Shown here: positions 32,815 to 41,433 of the stretch, one piece after another
Layout of the letters: each line of letters begins with the position of its first letter
How positions within the stretch are numbered: position 1 is the first letter of the stretch
Source: Lachnospiraceae bacterium
GTDB lineage: Bacteria; Bacillota; Clostridia; Lachnospirales; Lachnospiraceae
Assembly: GCA_024691425.1 (NCBI GenBank)
Contig: JAILNQ010000092.1
Span: forward strand, 1 to 64,000
Direction of reading: 5' to 3'
DNA: 64,000 nt
Translations under genes and position numbers: made by a program
Notes under the pieces: generated by a model
What the model was told of the DNA's origin: nothing
Databases searched by the model: none
The model's input: the letters and a program-made list of their open reading frames with translations, nothing else

Positions 32815-33436
32815 ATGGATCGTAAGAGAGTAATGATAATCGATGATGATCTTGAGATGCTGCGTCTGATGAAGAACCAGCTCGAGGTCCTATATGATGT
32901 GAGTGATTTCGCATCCGGTCAGACTGCCCTTGAAATGCTTGAAAATATGGGGGGGAGCGAACGATGACGCCCTCCCGCAGCTGATTCTGCTGGACATCGT
33001 GATGCCGCAGATGGACGGATATGAGGTTCTCGGACGGATCAAGACGAATGAAAGGCTCAAGAAGATCCCAGTCGTTTTCCTTACCGGTATGACTGATGAG
33101 CTCTCCGAATGCAAGGGCATCGAGATGGATGTCGTCGATTATCTCAAAAAACCTGTGGCGAGCAAAGTTCTGTTCGCCCGAGTGCAGCATTACATAGATC
33201 TTTATTCGGAAACCGCAAACAGCGGAAAGCTCGATGAAGAAAGGCTCGCCAAGCTTGCCGTTCCGCTTACGGGCAGGGAGCTTGAAGTAGCAAGGCTGAT
33301 GGGAGAATTCCGCTCCGACAAGGAAATATGTGATATACTTTACATATCAATGCCGTATACGAAGAAGCTGGTTGCGGCTGTAAAGGAAAAACTCGGACTT
33401 GAAAAACGCGGCGACATAAGAAGTTATTTCGTGTAA
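32815..33436 (+). pseudogene. LuxR-type response regulator disrupted by a G7 frameshift
   Basis: From ATG 32815 the frame reads a normal receiver N-terminus (VMIIDDDLEMLRLMKNQLE) up to GlyGly, then hits a stop at 32965. One frame over, from the same G run (32949-32955, seven G), the receiver continues with its acceptor Asp (ILLDIVMPQMDG), the T and K positions (FLTG, KKPVA) and a C-terminal LuxR-type HTH (LTGRELEVARLMG ... KEICDILYISMPYTKK). Six G in the run would restore a ~206-residue NarL-like regulator. It may be a true mutation, a phase-variable tract or a sequencing error. The position after a kinase and SH3 lipoprotein suggests it was their output. Confidence 0.8.
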
Positions 33437-33461
33437 ACGGCAAAAACAGGAGGAAAGAATT

Positions 33462-34286
33462 ATGCATAAAATTAAGACTGCTGCAATGGCACTTGCTTTA
33501 TCGCTCTTTGTTACAGGACTTTGTGCATGCGGTACCGTTAGCGTGGATGTGACGCTTCCGGACAAGAGTGCTGAAGCTGAGGTGCCTGAAGATGACGGAA
33601 AGGGCGACCTTATAGAGGAAGAAGCCGATGAGGACGACGGAAAAGGCGATCTCGTAGAAGATGAAGAGGCGGATGACAGCAAGGTAACAAGAGCCGCTGC
33701 AGCTGATTTTTCATGGATGGATCTGTATGTTGATGTTGTTCTTGATCTGTATGATGACGGTAAAGCCGATCAGTTCGCGCTCATGTACATCGATGATGAT
33801 GAAGTGCCTGAGCTCATAGCAGTTAGTTCCGAAGGCTCATGGGATAAGGACCAGGTTTTCGTTTATACGTTCTATAGCGACGGTGTAACCGAGCTCGTAA
33901 GCGATATAGCACCCGGAATGGAAGGCCATTACATCGGAATATTTGAAGAAGACAATATCATTGAAGTCAGCGGGGCCGTTGCCGGCGAAAGGCATCAGTA
34001 CTGCGGAATCGATAAGGGAAAGCTTGATCCGTTGCTCACACTTGAATGCATCGATGATACTGAAACTGATGATGTACTTTACATGATAGACGGTGATGAT
34101 GCGACCGAGAAAGAATACACCAGCGCACAGATCGATCTTGTCGAGAACCTTGGATACATGACAAAGCTTGAAGTGGATGAGATGGTTGTTTACTCGCTTG
34201 ATTATAAGAACGGAAGTATCCAGATGAACCAGGAATTCACCCTTCCTTACAGTGATGTCGAAGAAATAATCGACGAGATAGGATGA
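33462..34286 (+). CDS. Acidic lipoprotein, 274 aa, unknown function
   Basis: SD GGAGGAAAG precedes the ATG. A signal peptide with lipobox LCAC (Cys23) is followed by a very acidic linker with two near-identical 7-residue units (DDGKGDL) and a ~190-residue domain. The domain has D-x-D-rich turns (LYDDGKADQFALMYIDDDEVPEL), a pattern seen in uncharacterised Clostridial secreted proteins. Repeated calcium-like DxDxD turns (IDDDEVPEL) are suggestive only. A terminator follows, so it closes the kinase-SH3-regulator group. Confidence 0.75.
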   Translation: MHKIKTAAMALALSLFVTGLCACGTVSVDVTLPDKSAEAEVPEDDGKGDLIEEEADEDDGKGDLVEDEEADDSKVTRAAAADFSWMDLYVDVVLDLYDDGKADQFALMYIDDDEVPELIAVSSEGSWDKDQVFVYTFYSDGVTELVSDIAPGMEGHYIGIFEEDNIIEVSGAVAGERHQYCGIDKGKLDPLLTLECIDDTETDDVLYMIDGDDATEKEYTSAQIDLVENLGYMTKLEVDEMVVYSLDYKNGSIQMNQEFTLPYSDVEEIIDEIG

Positions 34287-34345
34287 CTCCTGTCTGATTG
34301 ACAGTAAGTCATAAAAAGTATAGGATAAATATGAAAATCAATATA

Positions 34346-34377
34346 CGGGCTACGTTCACGCGCAGCCCGTTATTATT
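34346..34377 (+). terminator. Intrinsic terminator
   Basis: CGGGCT (34346-34351) pairs with AGCCCG (34364-34369) around a GC-rich loop, followed by TTATTATT. It sits between the acidic lipoprotein and the MFS gene. Confidence 0.6.
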
Positions 34378-34406
34378 GCTATTTAGCATAGAAAAACTTA
34401 CGGGGT

Positions 34407-35744
34407 ATGTTACGCATGAAACTTGATAATAAACGTACTGTGCTTGTCGGCCTGGCTTTCCTTTCCATCTGTGCCTTCTGGCAGATGTATGACAGCGTTG
34501 TTCCGCTCATTCTTACTAAGACATTCCACATAAATGAAACGATATCAGGTGCCGTTATGGCAGCCGACAATGTTCTGGCGCTTTTTCTGCTTCCGATGTT
34601 CGGCGCGCTGTCGGACAGGACGGATACGCGTCTCGGGAAAAGAACCCCGTACATACTTGCAGGAACGTTTTTTGCGGTTATCATCCTGAATATACTTCCG
34701 TTCCTTGATAACGGATACTATGCCGAGCCATCGATCGCTAAGCTGATTGTTTTTGTTGTTCTGCTCGGCCTTCTTCTTATATCAATGGGAGTCTACAGAT
34801 CGCCGGCCGTTGCGCTGATGCCTGATGTGACTCCGAAACCGCTCCGATCGAAGGCGAATGCCATTATCAACCTCATGGGTGCGCTCGGCGGAATAATATA
34901 TCTGATTGCAGCCGCACTTCTTTATCCCAATTCTAAGACGGCAGGGGTCGCGCATGTGGATTATCAGCCGCTTTTTCTCGTTGTGTCCGGAATAATGACT
35001 TTATCTGTCATAATTCTTTTTGCTTCAGTCCGCGAGAAAGAGCTTGTCCGGAAAAATCAGGAGCTTGAGCTTAAGCATCCCGAATGGAATCTTTCCGAAC
35101 ACGACATGTCGGGAAACGAAGTTCTCCCGCGCGAAGTAAAGAAGAGCCTCGCATTTCTTCTTGCATCCATTGCATTATGGTTCATAGGCTACAACGGGAT
35201 CACAACATGGTTCACCACATATGTCGACCAGGTTATGGGACAGGGACTCGGAGGAGCTTCGACGTGTCTGCTCATAGCATCAGGCGGAGCTATAGTATCC
35301 TACATTCCGATAGGAAGCCTGGCATCGAAGATAGGCAGAAAACGCACGATCATGACAGGCATTATAATACTTGCATTATGCTTTCTTGCAGGATTTTTCC
35401 TTACTGCATTCACTGACAGGATCAATGCGCCGATGTTCATTGTCTTTGCGCTTACCGGTTTTGCCTGGGCTGCAATAAATGTCAATTCGCTTCCGATGGT
35501 AGTCGAAATGTGCAAAGGTTCTGATATCGGTAAATTTACGGGATATTATTATACCGCATCAATGGCCGCTCAGGTTGCTACTCCTATACTTGCAGGATTT
35601 CTGATGCGAAACGTTGACTACAGGATTCTTTTCCCTTACGCAACACTGTTCACTGCCGCAAGCTTTTTCACAATGATCAAAGTTAAGCACGGTGACTGCG
35701 CGGCAGAGGCGAGGAAAGGACTCGATGCCTTTGAGGACATGTAA
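34407..35744 (+). CDS. MFS transporter, SLC45/GPH-like
   Basis: A 445-residue protein with 12 predicted membrane helices. The loop between helices 2 and 3 reads GALSDRTDTRLGKRTPYI, the signature of sugar carriers of the SLC45/GPH kind, and a second conserved loop reads SLASKIGRKRTIM. It probably co-transports a small sugar or related solute with a cation; the substrate cannot be fixed. A glycerophosphodiesterase gene follows after 18 bases, so a glycerophosphodiester or glycoside is one possibility. The ATG at 34407 has a poor SD and ATG 34416 is an alternative. Confidence 0.85.
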   Translation: MLRMKLDNKRTVLVGLAFLSICAFWQMYDSVVPLILTKTFHINETISGAVMAADNVLALFLLPMFGALSDRTDTRLGKRTPYILAGTFFAVIILNILPFLDNGYYAEPSIAKLIVFVVLLGLLLISMGVYRSPAVALMPDVTPKPLRSKANAIINLMGALGGIIYLIAAALLYPNSKTAGVAHVDYQPLFLVVSGIMTLSVIILFASVREKELVRKNQELELKHPEWNLSEHDMSGNEVLPREVKKSLAFLLASIALWFIGYNGITTWFTTYVDQVMGQGLGGASTCLLIASGGAIVSYIPIGSLASKIGRKRTIMTGIIILALCFLAGFFLTAFTDRINAPMFIVFALTGFAWAAINVNSLPMVVEMCKGSDIGKFTGYYYTASMAAQVATPILAGFLMRNVDYRILFPYATLFTAASFFTMIKVKHGDCAAEARKGLDAFEDM

Positions 35745-35762
35745 CCGCTTTTAGGAGAAATA

Positions 35763-36500
35763 ATGAGTAAGCTTGCACATCATTATGCTCACAGAGGATT
35801 CCATAGCAAACCGTCCATTCCGGAAAACTCCATTCCGGCATTTGAACGGGCGATAGAGCACGGTTTCCCGGTGGAGTTCGATGTGCATCTTCTTTCTGAT
35901 GGGGGACTTTCCGTATTCCATGATGACGACCTTGAAAGACAGACCGGATTCAAGGGACGCATAGAGGATGAGACGCTCGAAAGCCTGAAAAGGTACCGCC
36001 TTGAAGGTACTGATGAGAGGATCCCGTCATTCAATGACGTGCTTGACCTTTTTGAGCATACGCAGCTTCCGCTCCTTATCGAACTCAAGGCATCGCACGG
36101 AAATCACGTCGCTCTTGCGGACGCTGTCTGTGAAAGGATGAAGAACTATACCGGTGAATACGTCATAGAGAGTTTCGATCCGCGCGTGCTCATCGAAGTG
36201 CGTAAGAAAGCCCCTGACATCGCTGTGGGGCAGCTCGCTCAGAATTTCCTTAAAAGAAGAGAGGGCCTTCCGTTTTATCAGGCCGTCATACTTACGAATA
36301 TGATGTTCAATGTGAAGATAAAGCCGGATTTTGTAGCTTACCGGTATGATGACATAGATGTTTTTGCGGCACGTTCGGCAATAAAGCGCGGGATCAGCGC
36401 TGCGGTATGGACAGTGGATAATATCAATGATTACCGTAAGGCAAAAGAGGCCGGACTTGTTCCGATATTTGAGCAGTTCGATCCGGAGGAGATAAACTGA
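35763..36500 (+). CDS. Glycerophosphodiester phosphodiesterase
   Basis: A 245-residue GDPD-family TIM barrel. The N-terminal catalytic HRG motif (YAHRGFHS), PENSIPAFERAIEHG, the metal-binding FDVHLLSDG and FHDDDLERQT, and IELKA are all present. It hydrolyses glycerophosphodiesters to glycerol-3-phosphate and an alcohol. There is no signal peptide, so it acts in the cytoplasm and probably on material brought in by a carrier. SD AGGAG. It shares one base with the next kinase gene (TGATG), so both are coupled. Confidence 0.92.
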   Translation: MSKLAHHYAHRGFHSKPSIPENSIPAFERAIEHGFPVEFDVHLLSDGGLSVFHDDDLERQTGFKGRIEDETLESLKRYRLEGTDERIPSFNDVLDLFEHTQLPLLIELKASHGNHVALADAVCERMKNYTGEYVIESFDPRVLIEVRKKAPDIAVGQLAQNFLKRREGLPFYQAVILTNMMFNVKIKPDFVAYRYDDIDVFAARSAIKRGISAAVWTVDNINDYRKAKEAGLVPIFEQFDPEEIN

Positions 36501-38884
36501 TGCTTTTTGGAAAAGACTCAGGAAGCAAAAGCAGTCTTTCGACGAAAATCATAATAATGGTGGAAATTATCCTGCTCATCACGAGCGTCATGTTCTGCAG
36601 CGTATCGGTATACATGGCAAGGGTCGGGATAAGGAAGGCGATCCAGCAGCGTATGCTGGATATCGCGAACTGCGCCTCGGGTTCGGTCAATGGTGATGAG
36701 CTTGCATCTCTTAAAGAAACAGATATAGGTGGTGATATATACAGCGACCTGTATAAAACTCTTGCGGTTTTCCGTGACAATGTTGAGCTTGAATACGTCT
36801 ACAGCATAAAAGAAGAGCAGGACGGTCAGTTCATATTCACGATAGATACGGACCCGGTAAACCCCGGCGGATACGGCGATGCCGTAAAATATACGGATGC
36901 GCTTGCAAAAGCAGCGAGCGGCCAGGCTTCCGTTGACGAGGTTCCATATTCGGATGCATGGGGCGAGTTCTACAGTGCATACAGTCCCGTCTTTGATTCA
37001 AAAGGGAACGTTGCCGGGATCATTGCCGTGGACTTTTCTGCCGACTGGTTTGATTCGCAGCTTACATCTCAGATGCGGTCCACGGTGCTGAGCTATGCAG
37101 TTATACTTCTTCTGTCGCTTCTTGTTGCCGCACTGCTTTCCATAAGCACTGTCAGGCCTTTCGTTAAAATGCAGGGACAGCTTCTCGAGGAGAAAGTCCG
37201 CGCAGAGAGCGCCAATATGGCGAAAAGTGATTTTCTCGCAAACATGTCCCATGAGATCAGAACTCCGATCAACGCAATGCTCGGAATGAATGAGATGATA
37301 CTCCGCGAAGGGCGAAAGACCCAGGATTCGCTCGGCTGTGATACGGACTCTATGCGAAAATCGCTGAAGGACATCATTTCCTATTCGGTTGATGTGGATA
37401 ATGCAGGCCACAGTCTTCTTTCGCTTGTCAACGACATACTTGATTTTTCCAAAATTGAATCCGGCAGGATGGAGCTTGTTGAAGCACCTTACCGCTTAAG
37501 TTCGATGCTTAACGAAGTTTTCAACATGATCATGTTCCGTGCTAGGGACAAAGGACTTGAGTTTATCATCGACGCGGACAGAACGCTTCCTGACGGGCTG
37601 TGCGGCGATGAGATACGCATCCGTCAGATACTCACGAATATTCTCAGCAATGCCGTAAAATACACGGAACAAGGCTTCGTCAGGATGACTCTTCGGGGCG
37701 AAAGGCATGATGACGGATCAATTCTTCTGACGGCCCGTGTAGAGGACTCCGGCATAGGGATAAAGGATGAAGATATAGAGAAGCTTTTCACAAGATTCGG
37801 GCGCCTCGAGCTGGAAAAAAACAGCACAGTTGAGGGTACGGGACTCGGGCTTGTCATAACGAAGCGGCTTCTTAGCGATATGGGCGGCGGCATATCTGTC
37901 GACAGCGAATACGGAAAGGGCTCTGTATTCACTGTTACGATCCCGCAGAAGATCGTTAATGATGCGCCTATGGGAGATTACAGTTCCGGAACAGATAAGG
38001 AAGCTGAACAGTCCACCGGAAGCCGTGAGTCTTTCCGCGCACCGTCTGCACGCATACTTGCAGTTGATGACACTAAAGTCAATCTGACTGTGGTCGTCAG
38101 CCTTCTGAAGAACACTCTGATGCAGATAGATACTGCCATGAGCGGCGCAGAAGCCGTTGCCATGGCAAAAGAGACGGAATACGATGTCATACTGATGGAT
38201 CAGCGTATGCCGGAAATGGACGGTACTGAAGCACTTGATCGGATCCGAAGCACGCCGGACGGCAAGAGCAGAAAATCCCCTGTAATATGCCTCACAGCCG
38301 ATGCAGTCGCAGGAGCAAGGGAAAGGTATATTTCAGAGGGGTTTTCTGAATACCTGACAAAACCTGTCAACAGCTACGGCCTTGAAAAAATGATCATAAG
38401 ATTTCTTCCGGAAGAGAAGACCGAACGCACAGCTTCAAAGGAAGGCGGCCCCGTGTCTGAATGGGAAGGCTTCGATGCACTTTCTGATGCGGGAATAGAA
38501 CCGCGTACAGGCATGAGGTACTCCGAGAATGATGAGGAGCTTTATCGGTCTGTGCTTGTGGATTATGCCCGTGCATTTGCGGAAAAATCAGAATGCCTGA
38601 AACGGTCTTTAGCCGATAGCAACTGGAATGATTATATGATACATGCTCATTCAGTAAAGAGCACATCCAAGCTTATAGGAGCCATGACGCTTTCATTGCA
38701 GGCGGCTGAACTTGAAGCTGCGGCTAAGGCAGGAGATAAAGATAAGATCGCGCGGGAACATGATCCCATGATGAAGATGTACGAAAAAGTGTGCCGGGCA
38801 ATACGCTTGGTACTGCCTGAATGCGAAATGGAAGAAGACGACAGTGAGATACTTGAATTTATTCCGAAAGAGGGCGGAACATGA
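36500..38884 (+). CDS. Hybrid histidine kinase with CACHE-like sensor, receiver and Hpt
   Basis: A 794-residue membrane protein: helix 1 (about 17-37), a ~160-residue extracytoplasmic sensor of single-CACHE kind (VPYSDAWGEFYSAYSPV ... GIIAVDFSADW), helix 2 (about 195-217), HisKA ([13 protein letters not shown], His near 251), HATPase (about 370-490; DSGIGI, GTGLGL), receiver (ARILAVDD near 515, Asp near 566 in ILMDQRMPEMDG) and C-terminal Hpt (HAHSVKSTSKLIGA, His near 716). All relay domains are on one chain. It overlaps the GDPD gene and, by four bases (ATGA), the next kinase. Confidence 0.92.
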   Translation: MLFGKDSGSKSSLSTKIIIMVEIILLITSVMFCSVSVYMARVGIRKAIQQRMLDIANCASGSVNGDELASLKETDIGGDIYSDLYKTLAVFRDNVELEYVYSIKEEQDGQFIFTIDTDPVNPGGYGDAVKYTDALAKAASGQASVDEVPYSDAWGEFYSAYSPVFDSKGNVAGIIAVDFSADWFDSQLTSQMRSTVLSYAVILLLSLLVAALLSISTVRPFVKMQGQLLEEKVRAESANMAKSDFLANMSHEIRTPINAMLGMNEMILREGRKTQDSLGCDTDSMRKSLKDIISYSVDVDNAGHSLLSLVNDILDFSKIESGRMELVEAPYRLSSMLNEVFNMIMFRARDKGLEFIIDADRTLPDGLCGDEIRIRQILTNILSNAVKYTEQGFVRMTLRGERHDDGSILLTARVEDSGIGIKDEDIEKLFTRFGRLELEKNSTVEGTGLGLVITKRLLSDMGGGISVDSEYGKGSVFTVTIPQKIVNDAPMGDYSSGTDKEAEQSTGSRESFRAPSARILAVDDTKVNLTVVVSLLKNTLMQIDTAMSGAEAVAMAKETEYDVILMDQRMPEMDGTEALDRIRSTPDGKSRKSPVICLTADAVAGARERYISEGFSEYLTKPVNSYGLEKMIIRFLPEEKTERTASKEGGPVSEWEGFDALSDAGIEPRTGMRYSENDEELYRSVLVDYARAFAEKSECLKRSLADSNWNDYMIHAHSVKSTSKLIGAMTLSLQAAELEAAAKAGDKDKIAREHDPMMKMYEKVCRAIRLVLPECEMEEDDSEILEFIPKEGGT

Positions 38885-41373
38885 AGTATGTTAAGATCGC
38901 CTTAACTGTAATAGTCCTCAGTGTTTTCGGATACATTGTATTCGGAGAGATTTTTTTTCCTGCGAATGTTCCGCAAGGAGGATACATATGTAAGATGCTC
39001 CCCTGTGATAACTGGTATGAGGTAAAACCTGACGGTGAGCGTGTGCCGATAGAGATACCGGGCAGGACACAGGGAGATACTGTTGTAGAAACTAAGCTTC
39101 CGGACGATCTCGGTAAAGATGTGTCCGCCCTGTGGTTCCGGGGCATGGATATGAAGATATATGTCGACGGAGAGCTCAGGGAAGAGTATTCTGTTGATGA
39201 TTATCCGCTTCTCGGAGACAGGTCCGCCGAATGCTTTGTCATGGCGTCTCTCTATCCTGAAGATGCGGGGAAAGTGCTCCGCGTTGAATACTGTTATAAT
39301 TCCGGAATGCTCTATGAGGTTTATTATGGAACAAGGCTCGGGATACTTGCGTTTCTTTTCAGGGATTACGGCGCAGAACTGTTCGTCGGACTCGCAATTC
39401 TCATTCTCGGACTCATCAGCTTTATCGCATCTGTTGTATACCGCATCATACACAGGCAGTATCTTGAGATGCAGCATCTGTCGCTCGGAGTTATCATAGG
39501 GGCGGTCTGGGTGCTCTCGAACTCGATCTTTCGGCAGCTGTATACAAGAAATATTTCAATAATGTCGGATATGCCTTTCCTGATGGTCATGATCATGCCG
39601 CTTCCGTTTCTCGTTTTCATAGATTCGATGCAGAACGGGAGATACAGCAAGGTCACAACTGCTTCGGCCGTTCTGGAGATCGCAGGTTTTGCAGTCTGCA
39701 TATCTTATTTCATCTCAGGGAAAATGACACTGGTTGAAAGCTTTCCGATAGCAGCCGGATGCGCCGCCATAAGCATTGCTGCGATCGCAGCCACGATAAT
39801 CATCGATATAAGAAAACATCTTGTTTATTCTTACAGATACATCGCGCTGGCTTTCGGATTCCTGGCAGCTGCTGCGATTGTTCAGATATTCATGTACCAG
39901 TTTGCACATAACGGTGTTTTCTCCGGACTGTTCATGGCGCTCGGTCTTTTCGCTTTTCTCATCTTCGCAATAATCCATACGATAAAGCAGCTCATAGGTT
40001 TCAGACTGGATGCAAATGAGGCGGTTCATGCGAGCAAGGCAAAAGATGATTTCCTCGCTAACATGTCACATGAGATCAGAACTCCGCTCAACGGAATACT
40101 CGGAATGGATGAGATGATCATAAGAGATGCGAAGGACAGCCGGATACGGAAGTATGCGTTCAACATAAAAAGTGCGGGCAATACTCTGCTTTCACTCATC
40201 AATGACATACTCGACTTAAGCAAGATCGAATCGGGCAGCTTTGAGATCATTCCGACAGAATACGGCATCGCATCTGTCCTGAATGATGTGATGAACATAA
40301 CAAGGCCGAGAGCACTTAACAAGAACCTTTCGTACAATTTCAATGTTTCGCCCGACATTCCGTGCAGGCTGCGGGGCGATGAGATACGTATACGTCAGGT
40401 CATGCTCAACATCATAAACAATGCAATTAAATACACAGCTGAAGGAAGCGTTGATGTAAATGTTAATGTAATGCCGGCCGATGCCGGGTATTGCACGCTG
40501 TCCGTCTCAGTAAAAGACACCGGGATAGGAATACGTGATGAAGATAAGGACAAGCTTTTCAAAAGCTTCCAGAGGCTGGACGAAAAGAAGAACCGCAATA
40601 TAGAGGGAACAGGTCTGGGACTTCATATCACATACCGTCTTGCGGATATGATGGGAGGCCATATCGAGTTTGAGAGCGAGTACGGGAAAGGCTCCCTTTT
40701 CGCTGTCATGATACCTCAGGAGATCGTTGACAATACACCAGTCGGTGATTTTTCGCAGGCCGTGAAGAAATACTTGAAAATGATCGGAACGGATGAGACG
40801 ACATTATACGCTCCGGATGCAAGGTTGCTGATAGTTGATGATAACGAGATGAACCTAGAAGTACTTGAAGGTCTTCTGCGAGACACGGAGATAAAACTGG
40901 ATTTTGCATCTTCAGGCAGGGAATGCATATCAAAAGCCTCAGAGAATGTATATGACTGCATACTTCTTGATCAGATGATGCCGGAGATGAACGGCGAGGA
41001 GACGCTGAAAGAGCTTCTTAGGCTTGAACTTCTGAAAGGAACACCGGTAGTGGCGCTTACCGCAGATGCCATAGTCGGAGCAAAGGAAAATTATATGGCG
41101 ATGGGATTTTCAGATTATCTCAGCAAGCCTGTCAAATATGATGCGCTCGAGCAGCTTCTGAAGACATATATTCCGGAGGAGAAGCAGACGGACGGAACTG
41201 ATCAGAAAGAGCAGCTTCCCGTGCTTCTTATCTGGGGTGATGATCCTTCCCGTGTCAGGGAAGAAAAGGAGCGCCTTGAAGGCATATATAAATGCGTCTG
41301 CGTAACCGGAGAGGCCGCTATGAAGAAATATATTGAAAAGCATGGAGACTGCGGGGTTTTCCATGTTTCATGA
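38881..41373 (+). CDS. 7TM hybrid histidine kinase with a truncated second receiver
   Basis: An 830-residue protein. An N-terminal anchor and a ~130-residue extracytoplasmic jelly-roll-like domain (IYVDGELREEYSV) precede seven membrane helices, a 7TMR-DISM-like plan. HisKA ([13 protein letters not shown], His near 396), HATPase, and a receiver ([12 protein letters not shown] near 646, Asp near 696 in [12 protein letters not shown]) follow. The last ~52 residues (LPVLLIWGDD ... GDCGVFHVS) look like the first half of another receiver that ends before an acceptor Asp. No Hpt is attached. Its start overlaps the upstream kinase by four bases. Confidence 0.9.
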   Translation: MKYVKIALTVIVLSVFGYIVFGEIFFPANVPQGGYICKMLPCDNWYEVKPDGERVPIEIPGRTQGDTVVETKLPDDLGKDVSALWFRGMDMKIYVDGELREEYSVDDYPLLGDRSAECFVMASLYPEDAGKVLRVEYCYNSGMLYEVYYGTRLGILAFLFRDYGAELFVGLAILILGLISFIASVVYRIIHRQYLEMQHLSLGVIIGAVWVLSNSIFRQLYTRNISIMSDMPFLMVMIMPLPFLVFIDSMQNGRYSKVTTASAVLEIAGFAVCISYFISGKMTLVESFPIAAGCAAISIAAIAATIIIDIRKHLVYSYRYIALAFGFLAAAAIVQIFMYQFAHNGVFSGLFMALGLFAFLIFAIIHTIKQLIGFRLDANEAVHASKAKDDFLANMSHEIRTPLNGILGMDEMIIRDAKDSRIRKYAFNIKSAGNTLLSLINDILDLSKIESGSFEIIPTEYGIASVLNDVMNITRPRALNKNLSYNFNVSPDIPCRLRGDEIRIRQVMLNIINNAIKYTAEGSVDVNVNVMPADAGYCTLSVSVKDTGIGIRDEDKDKLFKSFQRLDEKKNRNIEGTGLGLHITYRLADMMGGHIEFESEYGKGSLFAVMIPQEIVDNTPVGDFSQAVKKYLKMIGTDETTLYAPDARLLIVDDNEMNLEVLEGLLRDTEIKLDFASSGRECISKASENVYDCILLDQMMPEMNGEETLKELLRLELLKGTPVVALTADAIVGAKENYMAMGFSDYLSKPVKYDALEQLLKTYIPEEKQTDGTDQKEQLPVLLIWGDDPSRVREEKERLEGIYKCVCVTGEAAMKKYIEKHGDCGVFHVS

Positions 41374-41433
41374 ATCGGATCGCGGCTCATATGAACAGAG
41401 GAAAACCGAAACAAAATCACAGGGAGGAAGATG

